Source of the DNA: Simkania negevensis
GTDB taxonomy: Bacteria > Chlamydiota > Chlamydiia > Chlamydiales > JAFITR01
Direction of reading: 5' to 3'
Length of the DNA: 7,426 bases
Assembly: GCA_017116025.1 (NCBI GenBank)
Contig: JAFITR010000074.1
Location: 1 to 7,426 of the forward strand
A program made the position numbers and the translations under genes. The notes beneath the pieces were generated by a model. It searched no databases, was not told the origin of the DNA, and worked only from the letters and a program-made list of their open reading frames with translations. Shown one piece after another: positions 1 to 7,338 of this stretch (position 1 is the stretch's first letter; each line of letters starts with the position of its first letter).

Positions 1-3000
1 GTACTTCGATAAGACAAAGGTAGTTGTGCAGTTGGATTGCTTCGGCGGTCGAGCCATCGCTTCCGTCCGCTAGTGTCTCTTTTGCTTGTGTCAGGAGGGC
101 TAGCTGCTTATCGTTGAGGGGGCCTGTGAGGGCGTATTTGGCGAGCTGTTCGAGTACTTCCGTGCGCTGTCTTGCTTTTTTCACGCGTGCAGCGAGGAGG
201 AGGCTTCCCGACAGGTCTTTGGCATAGATGTGGCCTTCCATCTGGGAGAAGAGAACTTCATCGAGCGGTTCGTCACACAGCTCCTCGTACAAGAGACGTA
301 TTGCTTCGCGGGTACGTTCGATCGCTTGGCATTCTGTAAGGATCTCTTGTTGGTCTTGGGATGAAACGTTATCGGCGACAGCTGTGTGCCATTCTTTATA
401 CGCATTGCTTAGGCTACGAGAAGACTGAGCATAGAGGTCTTTTGTTATTTCGAAGAGGGATGCGTCTTCTTTACACTGCTTGCCTTGGAAAACTTCTTCA
501 AGGGTATTTTGTGTGAGGCCAAGTTGTTTGCTGTATTTGTCGATTTTGTTAAGGAAGGTGTCGATAGAGACAACTGTTTCCTTGTGTGCCTCGCTTGGTA
601 CGGTGACGATGTACTGCCCGCCGCGAATTTGACGCTCTTCGACAGCACATTTATCTAGTTCAGCTTTTAACTCCTCCCTTTCTGCATTGAGGTGTAGGCG
701 TGTTCCTACGCGGACGTTTTGATCGTCAAGGATCTGATCAATATTGTCGATACGATCATTTATTGTTTCGGTTTTTTCTTTGAGTTTCTGCAGGGCTTCT
801 GTTGCGTCGCTTCTTTTTACAGCAAGGAGACCTTCGATGGCTGTATCCAACGTTAGTTCTCCAGCAAAGAAAGGTGCTTTGCATATCCATGCGTTGTTTT
901 CTTCGTGTAACGTCAGGCCACATCCTGGCACGAAGAAGCTCTTGCCATCCTCGCTTGCTAAGATATCTTCTTGGTCGAAACAGGCGAGCAGGGATGGGGC
1001 GGGGGGCTTTGTTTCTTCAAATGTTGATACGAACATCCCTCGACCTTTGACCTCAATCAGGAGCTTGGCTTTTTCCTCTTGATCATACTCGTCATGAAAT
1101 ATTGCTTGTAAGATGCCGTTGTGATCGAATCCGTAGAATTTTCCTTCGTCGTCGCTCCAAAATGTTGTAATGCCCATGCGCGCTGTTACGCTGCGGGGTA
1201 AGTCTACCATCTGATCTTTAGGGACGTGTTGAAGTAGCTTCGCTTCGCTGCCATCGAATTGTACGGGCAGCTTATTTTGTATGATGACGTCGCCATTAGA
1301 TTCAAAGATCTTGACTTGGACGACGGGTCTACCGTTGTCGTCGGTGAAGTAGCAGAAGGCATTGCTTGCGTCGCGTGAGTAGGAGAAGCTGTCGATGCCG
1401 AGCAGACGTACATCGGGGTGGTTTTTGAGGTGAGGAGGCAGCTGCAACCGTTGTTGGCCTCTGTCGTAGATGGTGCCGTATACGGCGTCGATATCGAAGC
1501 GGCTTCCAATCTTGTAAAATCCGCTCAATTCCTCGTTTATTTCGAGGCTGTCGCCAGCTTTGACGGTGCCCTCGAAGACGTTGTTGCAATAGTCTCCCCA
1601 TCGGCAGATAGATTTTCTGCGCTCATCTTCGCTAATAGGAGGACGTAGTAATGGTGTGATCGCGCCTTCTAGACCTTGCTCTTTTATGACGTTCTTTATT
1701 AGCGGTGCTGACAGGTACATGGCGACGTCAGCCTCCTGGACGGCGCCTTTGAGATAGCCGCGGATCTCGTGCTGTCCCGTGAAGGAGCGGAACTTGATAT
1801 CTTGGTAGGCGGCCTTGTATCGCAGCAGGGTGGCAAAATCTTCTGGAGGGAAGCCCTTATCTGCTCTTACCATTCTTGTTAGCTGGTTTGTGATGCGTAC
1901 GATCTCTCTGGATGTTCCGAGGAGGATATTGCTGATGTCTGATGATTGCAGGATCTTTTCGTTGAACTCTTTGATGATCTCGTTGTTGGTCACAAAAGTG
2001 TCGTCGTCTAGGTATGGATCGGTGAGGATGCGTTCTCTAAAGAAGATGGAAAGGGGAGTGGCGAGGTAGACATCGACTGAGGAGCCGCTGCTGCCTTCTT
2101 CTACTGTCGCTCGCTGGACAAATTCTTTCAGTTCTGCCAGCACGGCGGCTCTCTCGTTGCTCTCTTTTGGTGCGGTGGCGAGAGCAGAGTCGATGGCGCG
2201 TGCCCAACGTTGACGCTTTCGCGGATGGTCCAACATCGACAGGTTGAGAGTTTTTAGCAAGGGAAGGAGTTCGTGGATGAGTAGTTCTTCTTCTGCACGG
2301 CTGCGGATGAAATCAAGTTCGCTTCTTGCGATCTTGCCACGCTCTATTTGATTGAGTTGTTGGTAGGATTTTTGTACTACGCTCTCTTCTACGCCTTCTA
2401 AGCCGATGAAAGGCGAATCCTGGAGAGCGCTCCCGATCTCTCTAAATTTGGCATTGCCCTGCATCGATGACCCTTCATCTGTGACACGAAGATTTAGCAG
2501 CTTTTGTTTAAAGAACTCGTGTTCGGAAGTTTCCATTGCAGGGAGGGCGAGGTGGTAGAATTGTACAAAGAGGTTGCGGACATCGTCTGTTGTCGCAATG
2601 GCACCGTCTTGTTTTCCGGCAAGGGCGATGGTGAGTGTGCCACTGAGCAGCTCTCTCCTGTCTGTATTGTCGAAAAGGTCGAAGTCGAAGTGGGGAAGCC
2701 CTCCGCCTTCTGTCGTAACTTGATAACAGCTGAAAAAGGTTGTTTGAACGCTTTCAGGGACGAGATCATCCTTGGCGATGGCTAGAGTAAAGATTTTTTT
2801 GCAGGTGGCAAGGACGCACAGCCTGTGGTGTTCAAATTCTTCTTGGCTTGCATGTTTTGTAAATGTCTCAAGCCAGTCGGTGAGCTGGTTAATGTCGTCA
2901 TCGGTGGGATAGTTGCGTAAGACATCGAGTAGGCCGCTTGCAGCCTGCGCCTCGCCTGCATCGCTGTATGGTCTCCAGGGTAGACGTTGGTGTTCTTCTT

Positions 3001-5494
3001 GGCGTGTTGTGCTCGCCTCCAGAAGGCTCTGTTCAAAATCGACAGCAGAGGCTGAGGCGCTGTCGGAACTCTCTGCTCTTTTGCGTTCAGCAATTGCAGC
3101 CCTTATTGTATCCAGATGCGATGGTTCTTCTCCCTCTTCTCTCTCTCCTCCAATCTTTTCTACAATGTAGCCTGCTTTTCCTTCCTGGCTGTGCCGCTTT
3201 TCGTCGACAGAAGCAAGGACTTTGTTGACAGTGAGGGGGTTGACGCTCAGGGGGCATTCGACGCCGGTGTTGTGATAGATCCATTCGCGGAAGTGTTGAG
3301 TCATCAACTGCTGCTGTTTTCCCTCAGGGACGGCGGTAAAGCTGCTGCAGTCGCGTACTGTTAGGCTGTTGAACCAGCGCTGCTCCAGCTTATCTTGCCA
3401 GTCTTCTATGATGGTGGAGGTCTCAAAGTCTTTGCTAATAGCGTCAAGGTTGATGGCAGCATCTTCTCTCTCAGGAGACTGAAATTTTGCCCCTTCACCA
3501 ACGTCGAAGACAAAGGCGTGCTTTGTTTCGACAGCATGAGAGAGGGCGGAAGCGTTATCTCTTTGCAGCTGTGCAACGATCTCCCGCGCTTCCTCCCGCA
3601 GCTGCAGATTGAACATCTCTCCTTCAATCTGCTCGGCCTGAGCTGCTAGCTTCTCCGCTGTTGTATGTAGACGTTCGGCTATAATAGCGTCGCCATTTTG
3701 TTTGTGCTTCTCTGCTTCTTCTTCGCATTTAACGGCATCGTTTTTTAGCTGTTGTACCTTTCGCAAAATGGGGATTTTAACCTCTGAAGGTCTTCTGGTT
3801 CTAGAGCGCATATCGGAAGCTGCTACCCTCAGAAGGAATTGGCAGTCGAGTCTTTTTTCCATCGCAAACAGCCCAACTTCGTCGGTATAATCTGCCTTAT
3901 AGCTGGCCATGATCTCTTCGCGTGTGGACATCTCACTCAAACTTTCCCATGGTTCTCCCTTTTCCTGAACCTCAGAGAGCTGATTGTTAAAGTGATCCAG
4001 CTCCTCACGCATCGTCCTCCGAACGGAAAGGTAGGCACAGCGGTTTGGAATGTCGTCGCGTTGAATCCACTCTCTTTCTAAAAGGACAAACTCTTGCTCG
4101 AATTCATGAAGCTGTTGATGGAACTTGTCATCATCAACAGAGATTCTTCCTAATGAAGCATTTTTTTCTTTTAGTTCCTTGCAGCGTTCTGACAGCTCAG
4201 GACAGCTCTTTTCGATTATCTCCAACGAATTGTCGACATGGAGAGAGAAGGCTCTGAATGCCTTGTGATGGCTTCCTGAGATGATCTTACGGCCGTTCTC
4301 AAGATGATCCTGTGCTTTTTTCAAGAACTTGTTAGTGGTTCTGCAAGACCTCATGGCTTTTTCAATACATTTTCGCTCTCGAGCGAGAAGGGAGCGTGAA
4401 AATGCTTTTTTCTCAACACCTTTGTCTTCTAATTCTTTATCTTTTTTTGCTATAGATTCTTGCCTCTGCTTGAGACGAAGAAGCTCCCTGTCTGTAGTGT
4501 AATTAGCTGTCAACTCGTCTGACGTTGGCAGCTGTGGGTTGCTTTTTAGAAGCTCCGATGTTTGATGCGAGCTGATTGAAAGTTGATCGGTAAGCAGTTC
4601 GTTCATCGCTGTACGCACATCCTTATACAACCTGGGCTCTTCTTCCCCCCGTAACTTCTCTTTAAGAAGAGCGAGGTTGCTCTCCACCTCTTCGTACTTT
4701 AAACCGACGGGAACGTTACGAAAATAGTTCAGATATTCTTCGACTGAGAAGGTGTCGTCGGTCCCACTGCTTCCTCTAAATGCAAACGTATGAGTATCAG
4801 GAAGATACTGAGCATACCGCATCTTCTGTAATTTCTCCCTCTCCTCTTCAAATAGAGTGATACAGCGGTGGATCGTTTTCTTGACAGCCTCCTCTGCTTT
4901 GATGGAGCCAAATCTCCCCGTATTGATCGTGATGCAGCGGCGCAGACTTTTTGTCGCTTTCTCGTAGACGGTCGGGCTGCTGTCTATTTGGGCGACACCA
5001 TCGATCTGTTTTAACAGCTCGTTTTTGAGCGAATCGGAGCAGTGCGATAGGCTCTTGACGTATTTGTCATGGTAAGCTCGCTTTTCTGCATGAGAAAGTT
5101 TTCCAAGCTCCTCAAGAGAGAGATTAAATTCAGGCTTGGATTTAGGATCAGGTTCGGGAGTAATCACTTTTTTTTCGCGTGTATCAGGACGGTAGAAAAG
5201 AAAGCCTACTACAATAGCAATGGTGCCTATACCCTTGGCTACTTCTTTCGTCGCATGCCATAGATCGCCCCTGGACCTGCCACGTGTAAAGGCAAGAGCG
5301 AGAAAATTGAAGGCGATCATTGCAACGTTCTCGATCACCTTAGCAATATTGCGTAACACTGTGTTGCCCACGTGTGCAATACGCGCAATAGGCTTGACTA
5401 ATATCCTAAGTGGCTTACTCTTAACGTCAAATTCGAGATAGTCGATCCCCTTTTGCGAATAGTTAAAAGGGCTAGAAAGGGCTTCTGTTCTCAT
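1..5494 (-). CDS. Giant protein of unknown function, N-terminal 1831 residues (3' end outside window)
   Basis: An uninterrupted reading frame runs from an ATG at 5494-5492 to the left edge; hand translation gives exactly 1831 codons plus one base and no stop. An in-frame TAA at 5515-5513 limits the start, and 5494 is the first ATG after it. Visible parts: two short hydrophobic segments (about residues 57-69 and 86-101) joined by a charged loop, then a proline/lysine-rich stretch; long charged helical, coiled-coil-like regions (about 335-385, 430-510 and 575-645); an acidic linker (782-795) and a serine/alanine-rich linker (808-820); a mainly helical middle (850-1300); a beta-looking region rich in D, G and aromatics (1318-1550); another coiled-coil-like region (1560-1625); and a helical end. 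There is no N-terminal signal peptide. I see no catalytic motif. Large proteins of environmental chlamydiae, including those with DUF3638-type C-terminal domains, are a possible family, but this is a guess because the C-terminus is missing. The reading frame is certain; the function is unknown. Confidence 0.93.
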   Translation of the reverse strand, partial: MRTEALSSPFNYSQKGIDYLEFDVKSKPLRILVKPIARIAHVGNTVLRNIAKVIENVAMIAFNFLALAFTRGRSRGDLWHATKEVAKGIGTIAIVVGFLFYRPDTREKKVITPEPDPKSKPEFNLSLEELGKLSHAEKRAYHDKYVKSLSHCSDSLKNELLKQIDGVAQIDSSPTVYEKATKSLRRCITINTGRFGSIKAEEAVKKTIHRCITLFEEEREKLQKMRYAQYLPDTHTFAFRGSSGTDDTFSVEEYLNYFRNVPVGLKYEEVESNLALLKEKLRGEEEPRLYKDVRTAMNELLTDQLSISSHQTSELLKSNPQLPTSDELTANYTTDRELLRLKQRQESIAKKDKELEDKGVEKKAFSRSLLARERKCIEKAMRSCRTTNKFLKKAQDHLENGRKIISGSHHKAFRAFSLHVDNSLEIIEKSCPELSERCKELKEKNASLGRISVDDDKFHQQLHEFEQEFVLLEREWIQRDDIPNRCAYLSVRRTMREELDHFNNQLSEVQEKGEPWESLSEMSTREEIMASYKADYTDEVGLFAMEKRLDCQFLLRVAASDMRSRTRRPSEVKIPILRKVQQLKNDAVKCEEEAEKHKQNGDAIIAERLHTTAEKLAAQAEQIEGEMFNLQLREEAREIVAQLQRDNASALSHAVETKHAFVFDVGEGAKFQSPEREDAAINLDAISKDFETSTIIEDWQDKLEQRWFNSLTVRDCSSFTAVPEGKQQQLMTQHFREWIYHNTGVECPLSVNPLTVNKVLASVDEKRHSQEGKAGYIVEKIGGEREEGEEPSHLDTIRAAIAERKRAESSDSASASAVDFEQSLLEASTTRQEEHQRLPWRPYSDAGEAQAASGLLDVLRNYPTDDDINQLTDWLETFTKHASQEEFEHHRLCVLATCKKIFTLAIAKDDLVPESVQTTFFSCYQVTTEGGGLPHFDFDLFDNTDRRELLSGTLTIALAGKQDGAIATTDDVRNLFVQFYHLALPAMETSEHEFFKQKLLNLRVTDEGSSMQGNAKFREIGSALQDSPFIGLEGVEESVVQKSYQQLNQIERGKIARSELDFIRSRAEEELLIHELLPLLKTLNLSMLDHPRKRQRWARAIDSALATAPKESNERAAVLAELKEFVQRATVEEGSSGSSVDVYLATPLSIFFRERILTDPYLDDDTFVTNNEIIKEFNEKILQSSDISNILLGTSREIVRITNQLTRMVRADKGFPPEDFATLLRYKAAYQDIKFRSFTGQHEIRGYLKGAVQEADVAMYLSAPLIKNVIKEQGLEGAITPLLRPPISEDERRKSICRWGDYCNNVFEGTVKAGDSLEINEELSGFYKIGSRFDIDAVYGTIYDRGQQRLQLPPHLKNHPDVRLLGIDSFSYSRDASNAFCYFTDDNGRPVVQVKIFESNGDVIIQNKLPVQFDGSEAKLLQHVPKDQMVDLPRSVTARMGITTFWSDDEGKFYGFDHNGILQAIFHDEYDQEEKAKLLIEVKGRGMFVSTFEETKPPAPSLLACFDQEDILASEDGKSFFVPGCGLTLHEENNAWICKAPFFAGELTLDTAIEGLLAVKRSDATEALQKLKEKTETINDRIDNIDQILDDQNVRVGTRLHLNAEREELKAELDKCAVEERQIRGGQYIVTVPSEAHKETVVSIDTFLNKIDKYSKQLGLTQNTLEEVFQGKQCKEDASLFEITKDLYAQSSRSLSNAYKEWHTAVADNVSSQDQQEILTECQAIERTREAIRLLYEELCDEPLDEVLFSQMEGHIYAKDLSGSLLLAARVKKARQRTEVLEQLAKYALTGPLNDKQLALLTQAKETLADGSDGSTAEAIQLHNYLCLIEV
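5192..5326 (-). other. Paired hydrophobic segments near the N-terminus of the giant protein
   Basis: Residues 57-69 (VAMIAFNFLALAF) and 86-101 (AKGIGTIAIVVGFLFY, one residue either way) are the only clearly hydrophobic stretches in the 1831 residues seen. They are separated by about 16 residues containing RGRSRGD. Such a hairpin could anchor the protein with both the short N-terminus and the huge C-terminal part on the same side of a membrane. The first segment is short for a transmembrane helix, so one or two membrane passes are both possible. Confidence 0.55.
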
Positions 5495-5505
5495 GATTAT
5501 ATAAA

Positions 5506-5511
5506 CCCTCT
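5506..5511 (-). promoter_or_regulatory. Likely ribosome binding site of the giant gene
   Basis: AGAGGG on the minus strand lies 11 bases before the ATG at 5494. It is a partial match to the anti-Shine-Dalgarno complement and the spacing is a little long. It supports the chosen start, with no competing ATG between it and the in-frame stop at 5515-5513. Confidence 0.5.
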
Positions 5512-5562
5512 GTTAAATTGCTGAACAAGTATGTGCGGAATAAATCATTTGCGTATAGACTT

Positions 5563-5591
5563 ATTATAGGAACTATCCATAAAAATGTAAA
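5563..5591 (-). promoter_or_regulatory. Sigma-70-type promoter for the giant gene
   Basis: On the minus strand, TTTACA (5591-5586, five of six matches to TTGACA) is followed after exactly 17 bases by TATAAT (5568-5563, perfect). A run of nine A residues (5600-5592) directly upstream of the -35 box resembles an UP element. Transcription would begin near 5556 and leave a leader of about 60 bases before the ATG at 5494. The promoter lies after the stop of the upstream transglutaminase/TPR gene, so the giant gene can be expressed independently. Confidence 0.75.
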
Positions 5592-5633
5592 TTTTTTTTT
5601 ACGATGGGTCGTGGCTATCTAAGCCGTTCATAC

Positions 5634-7184
5634 TCACCATACACATTGAAGGTTGAGTGTTGTGTGCAGGGCTTTTAATGGTTTGGGTTTGTGATCACGC
5701 CCGGCGGTGATCCTTTCGCTATTGTGTAGGTGTTCCCATGCTTTTGGTAGATTATACCGTTCCTTATGCAGGGCGGCGAGATAGTACTCGACATTGGGGT
5801 TGTTAGGGTCGATCTTGTGATACCGTTCCAACACGGCCACGGCTTCTTTTGCTCTCCCTAGCTGTAGCCATGTAGCAGCGAGGTGAAAAAGCCCTGAACG
5901 AAACTCTGGGTGGCGTTTGACAGTCTCTTGAAGAGCATCGCATTTTTTTTCTATCGACTTGCGGCTGTTGTCGACGTGGAGAAAGAGTGTTTTGAGCCCT
6001 TCGATGTCGACTTTGTTGTTTAAATAGTCTTCGGCGAAGGTCTCTTTACTGACGGCATAGTCTGGAAGCCAATCTTTGACCCTATTAAGATACTCTCTTC
6101 CCAATTTTTTTTTGCCAATAAAGAGGTAGTGTAGCCCTAAAAACTCTTTGATGAGCATCTCGTTGGGAAGGTATTGTGCAGCTTTTTCATACGAGGCGAT
6201 CGCTTTTGTATGTTCCCCTTTTTGCCAATAGACAGATGCTTGATTAAAGTGCGTCAGTCCAATGACTTCTTTGATGTTCCTCGTCTGCAAAGAACGAGTA
6301 TTTATGCTCAGGTAGGTGTCTGAGGGTAGGTTGATACCGCGCGCCGTCGTCTCGATGTTGATCTCTTTGCCAGAATGGCGTAGGAAGATGTGCCCTGGAG
6401 GAGTAACGACTTCTAGTGGCAAAGCGATACGTTGTGCTAGGGAGAGATAGAGCGTTGTTACTCCTAGGCAAACACCCTCTCTAGAGTCTAGTACTGTCTG
6501 CAAAAAGGTGTACTCGTCGATGCTGTTTGCATAGGCCGAGTGGGGAGGGAAGCGAAAGCCCATGGCAAAAAAGAGGAAGTCGTTAATAGCAGCGATTTTT
6601 TCTTCTGCAGAAGCGTCCATAGAGGTCTTTGTGAGGATTTGTAGCGCCATCAGGTCGATGAGGGCTTCGTAGCTTTCTACGTAGTCCAGGCGATCGGCAG
6701 TGTCTGGTAGCTGGCTGAGCATCAACCCTCGGGCTAAATCGACCTCTTCTGGAGCCAAAGCGAGGAGTTCTTCTTCTGAAAGGATCTCTGCTCCACGAAG
6801 CGTTCTATTTGCTAATCGATTGGCAAGCGTGTTAATAAGCTCCCGCTCGTGGGCAGGAAAAAAAAAACGCTCCCGTTCGTTAGGGTTCTTTAGAACAAGA
6901 GCGAGAACAGCTTCGATACTGTCGATCGAGAGCAAAGGAAGAGCGATATCGGCCAGCGTGTCGCTTTTTTCGCCTATAAGCAGCTGCCATCCCTCTTCAA
7001 ATGCCTTCTTCCCTAGTGGTGTTTTGGGGTAAAGGCGATAAAAAGCAAAATGCTGCGGAATGGATAGCGGGTTGATCGTATGGTAGAGAGTCTCTATGTG
7101 TGTAGTAGTGACGTCGTTGGAAAACGCCCTCGAGAAGAGAAGGGAAGCAGAAAGGAAACAAAATAGGATTGTCTGTTTTGGCAT
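5634..7184 (-). CDS. Exported transglutaminase-like (SirB1-type) protein with TPR repeats
   Basis: The 516-residue protein begins with a classic signal peptide: a lysine at position 3, a hydrophobic core at 6-18, and a likely cut near residues 20-22, so it should leave the cytoplasm. Residues about 185-290 match the SirB1/Transglut_core2 pattern: a helix-loop before REGVCLGVTTLYLSLA, then PPGHIFLR, then INIETT. The putative catalytic set is Cys239, His265 and Glu278; classical transglutaminases use Asp in the third place, so activity is uncertain. Residues about 306-340 (KEVIGLTHFNQASVYWQ onward) form a good TPR, and about 425-490 form one or two more. The N-terminal 30-180 region is helical and unrecognised. 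SirB1 proteins are usually about half this length; the extra is the signal peptide, the N-terminal helical part and the TPRs. A cysteine protease, a cross-linking enzyme or an inactive peptide-binding scaffold all fit. No good Shine-Dalgarno lies close to the ATG at 7184, but the signal peptide supports this start. The gene lies 139 bp upstream of the giant gene, in the same direction. Confidence 0.9.
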   Translation of the reverse strand: MPKQTILFCFLSASLLFSRAFSNDVTTTHIETLYHTINPLSIPQHFAFYRLYPKTPLGKKAFEEGWQLLIGEKSDTLADIALPLLSIDSIEAVLALVLKNPNERERFFFPAHERELINTLANRLANRTLRGAEILSEEELLALAPEEVDLARGLMLSQLPDTADRLDYVESYEALIDLMALQILTKTSMDASAEEKIAAINDFLFFAMGFRFPPHSAYANSIDEYTFLQTVLDSREGVCLGVTTLYLSLAQRIALPLEVVTPPGHIFLRHSGKEINIETTARGINLPSDTYLSINTRSLQTRNIKEVIGLTHFNQASVYWQKGEHTKAIASYEKAAQYLPNEMLIKEFLGLHYLFIGKKKLGREYLNRVKDWLPDYAVSKETFAEDYLNNKVDIEGLKTLFLHVDNSRKSIEKKCDALQETVKRHPEFRSGLFHLAATWLQLGRAKEAVAVLERYHKIDPNNPNVEYYLAALHKERYNLPKAWEHLHNSERITAGRDHKPKPLKALHTTLNLQCVW

Positions 7185-7188
7185 CGAT

Positions 7189-7200
7189 ATGGTTCAAAAA
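7189..7200 (+). repeat. Left copy of a 12-bp direct repeat bracketing the palindrome cluster
   Basis: ATGGTTCAAAAA here recurs exactly at 7374-7385, and in both places GAGC follows (after one extra T in this copy). The left copy ends only five bases before the start codon of the transglutaminase/TPR gene on the minus strand, so it lies in that gene's leader. Confidence 0.75.
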
Positions 7201-7228
7201 TGAGCGTTCTTTCCAACCGTCTACAATC

Positions 7229-7296
7229 AGGCCGAAGGCCTACAATAGGCCGAAGGCTTACAATCAGGCTGAAGGCCTACATCAGGCTGAAGGCCT
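7229..7296 (+). repeat. Four tandem copies of a 13-base palindromic unit
   Basis: The copies are AGGCCGAAGGCCT (7229-7241), AGGCCGAAGGCTT (7247-7259), AGGCTGAAGGCCT (7266-7278) and AGGCTGAAGGCCT (7284-7296), with starts 18, 19 and 18 bases apart. Spacers are variants of ACAATC. Each unit can form a 5-bp stem closed by a GAA triloop. The layout resembles REP-like dispersed palindromes, which in other bacteria are often moved by REP-associated tyrosine transposases; no such gene is in this window. Confidence 0.85.
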
Positions 7297-7308
7297 GGAA
7301 TGTAACAG

Positions 7309-7327
7309 CCCAGGGCAGCGCCCTGGG
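7309..7327. repeat. Second palindrome of the cluster, 8-bp stem
   Basis: CCCAGGGC (7309-7316) and GCCCTGGG (7320-7327) are perfect inverted repeats around an AGC loop. It is the strongest GC-rich hairpin in the window. There is no T run directly after it on either strand, so it is not a standard terminator. It belongs with the neighbouring palindromes as one composite repeat. Confidence 0.85.
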
Positions 7328-7338
7328 TATACTAACCG

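Larger units (their letters stand above)
5495..5633. other. 139-bp gap between the two minus-strand genes
   Basis: This gap contains the promoter and leader of the giant gene. Immediately after the upstream stop there is only a 4-bp hairpin (5613-5625, loop of five) without a following T run on the minus strand, so no convincing intrinsic terminator separates the two genes. Read-through from the transglutaminase/TPR gene into the giant gene is therefore possible. Confidence 0.6.

Noticed and set aside
744..1082. Plus-strand open frame of 112 codons
   Set aside because: It lies entirely opposite the giant gene, has low-complexity serine-rich composition typical of an antisense shadow and no ribosome binding site worth noting. 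The same holds for the other plus-strand frames between 24 and 5441.
2782..3093. Minus-strand open frame of 103 codons
   Set aside because: It is in a different frame from the giant gene, whose own frame is open across the whole stretch; its composition is that of an out-of-frame translation.
5513..5548. Eleven-codon leader open frame (ATG at 5548 to TAA at 5513)
   Set aside because: It falls within the inferred leader RNA, but has no clear ribosome binding site and no run of regulatory codons; a chance frame is more likely.
5613..5625. Hairpin after the stop of the transglutaminase/TPR gene as a terminator
   Set aside because: The stem is only four base pairs and the run that follows on the minus strand is A, not T.
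6997..7197. Alternative minus-strand frame starting at 7197
   Set aside because: It overlaps the signal-peptide region of the transglutaminase/TPR gene in another frame and has no recognisable feature.
7229..7296. Possible CRISPR-like array
   Set aside because: The period is only 18-19 bases and the spacers are five to six nearly identical bases, so there is no room for spacers of foreign origin; no cas genes are present.
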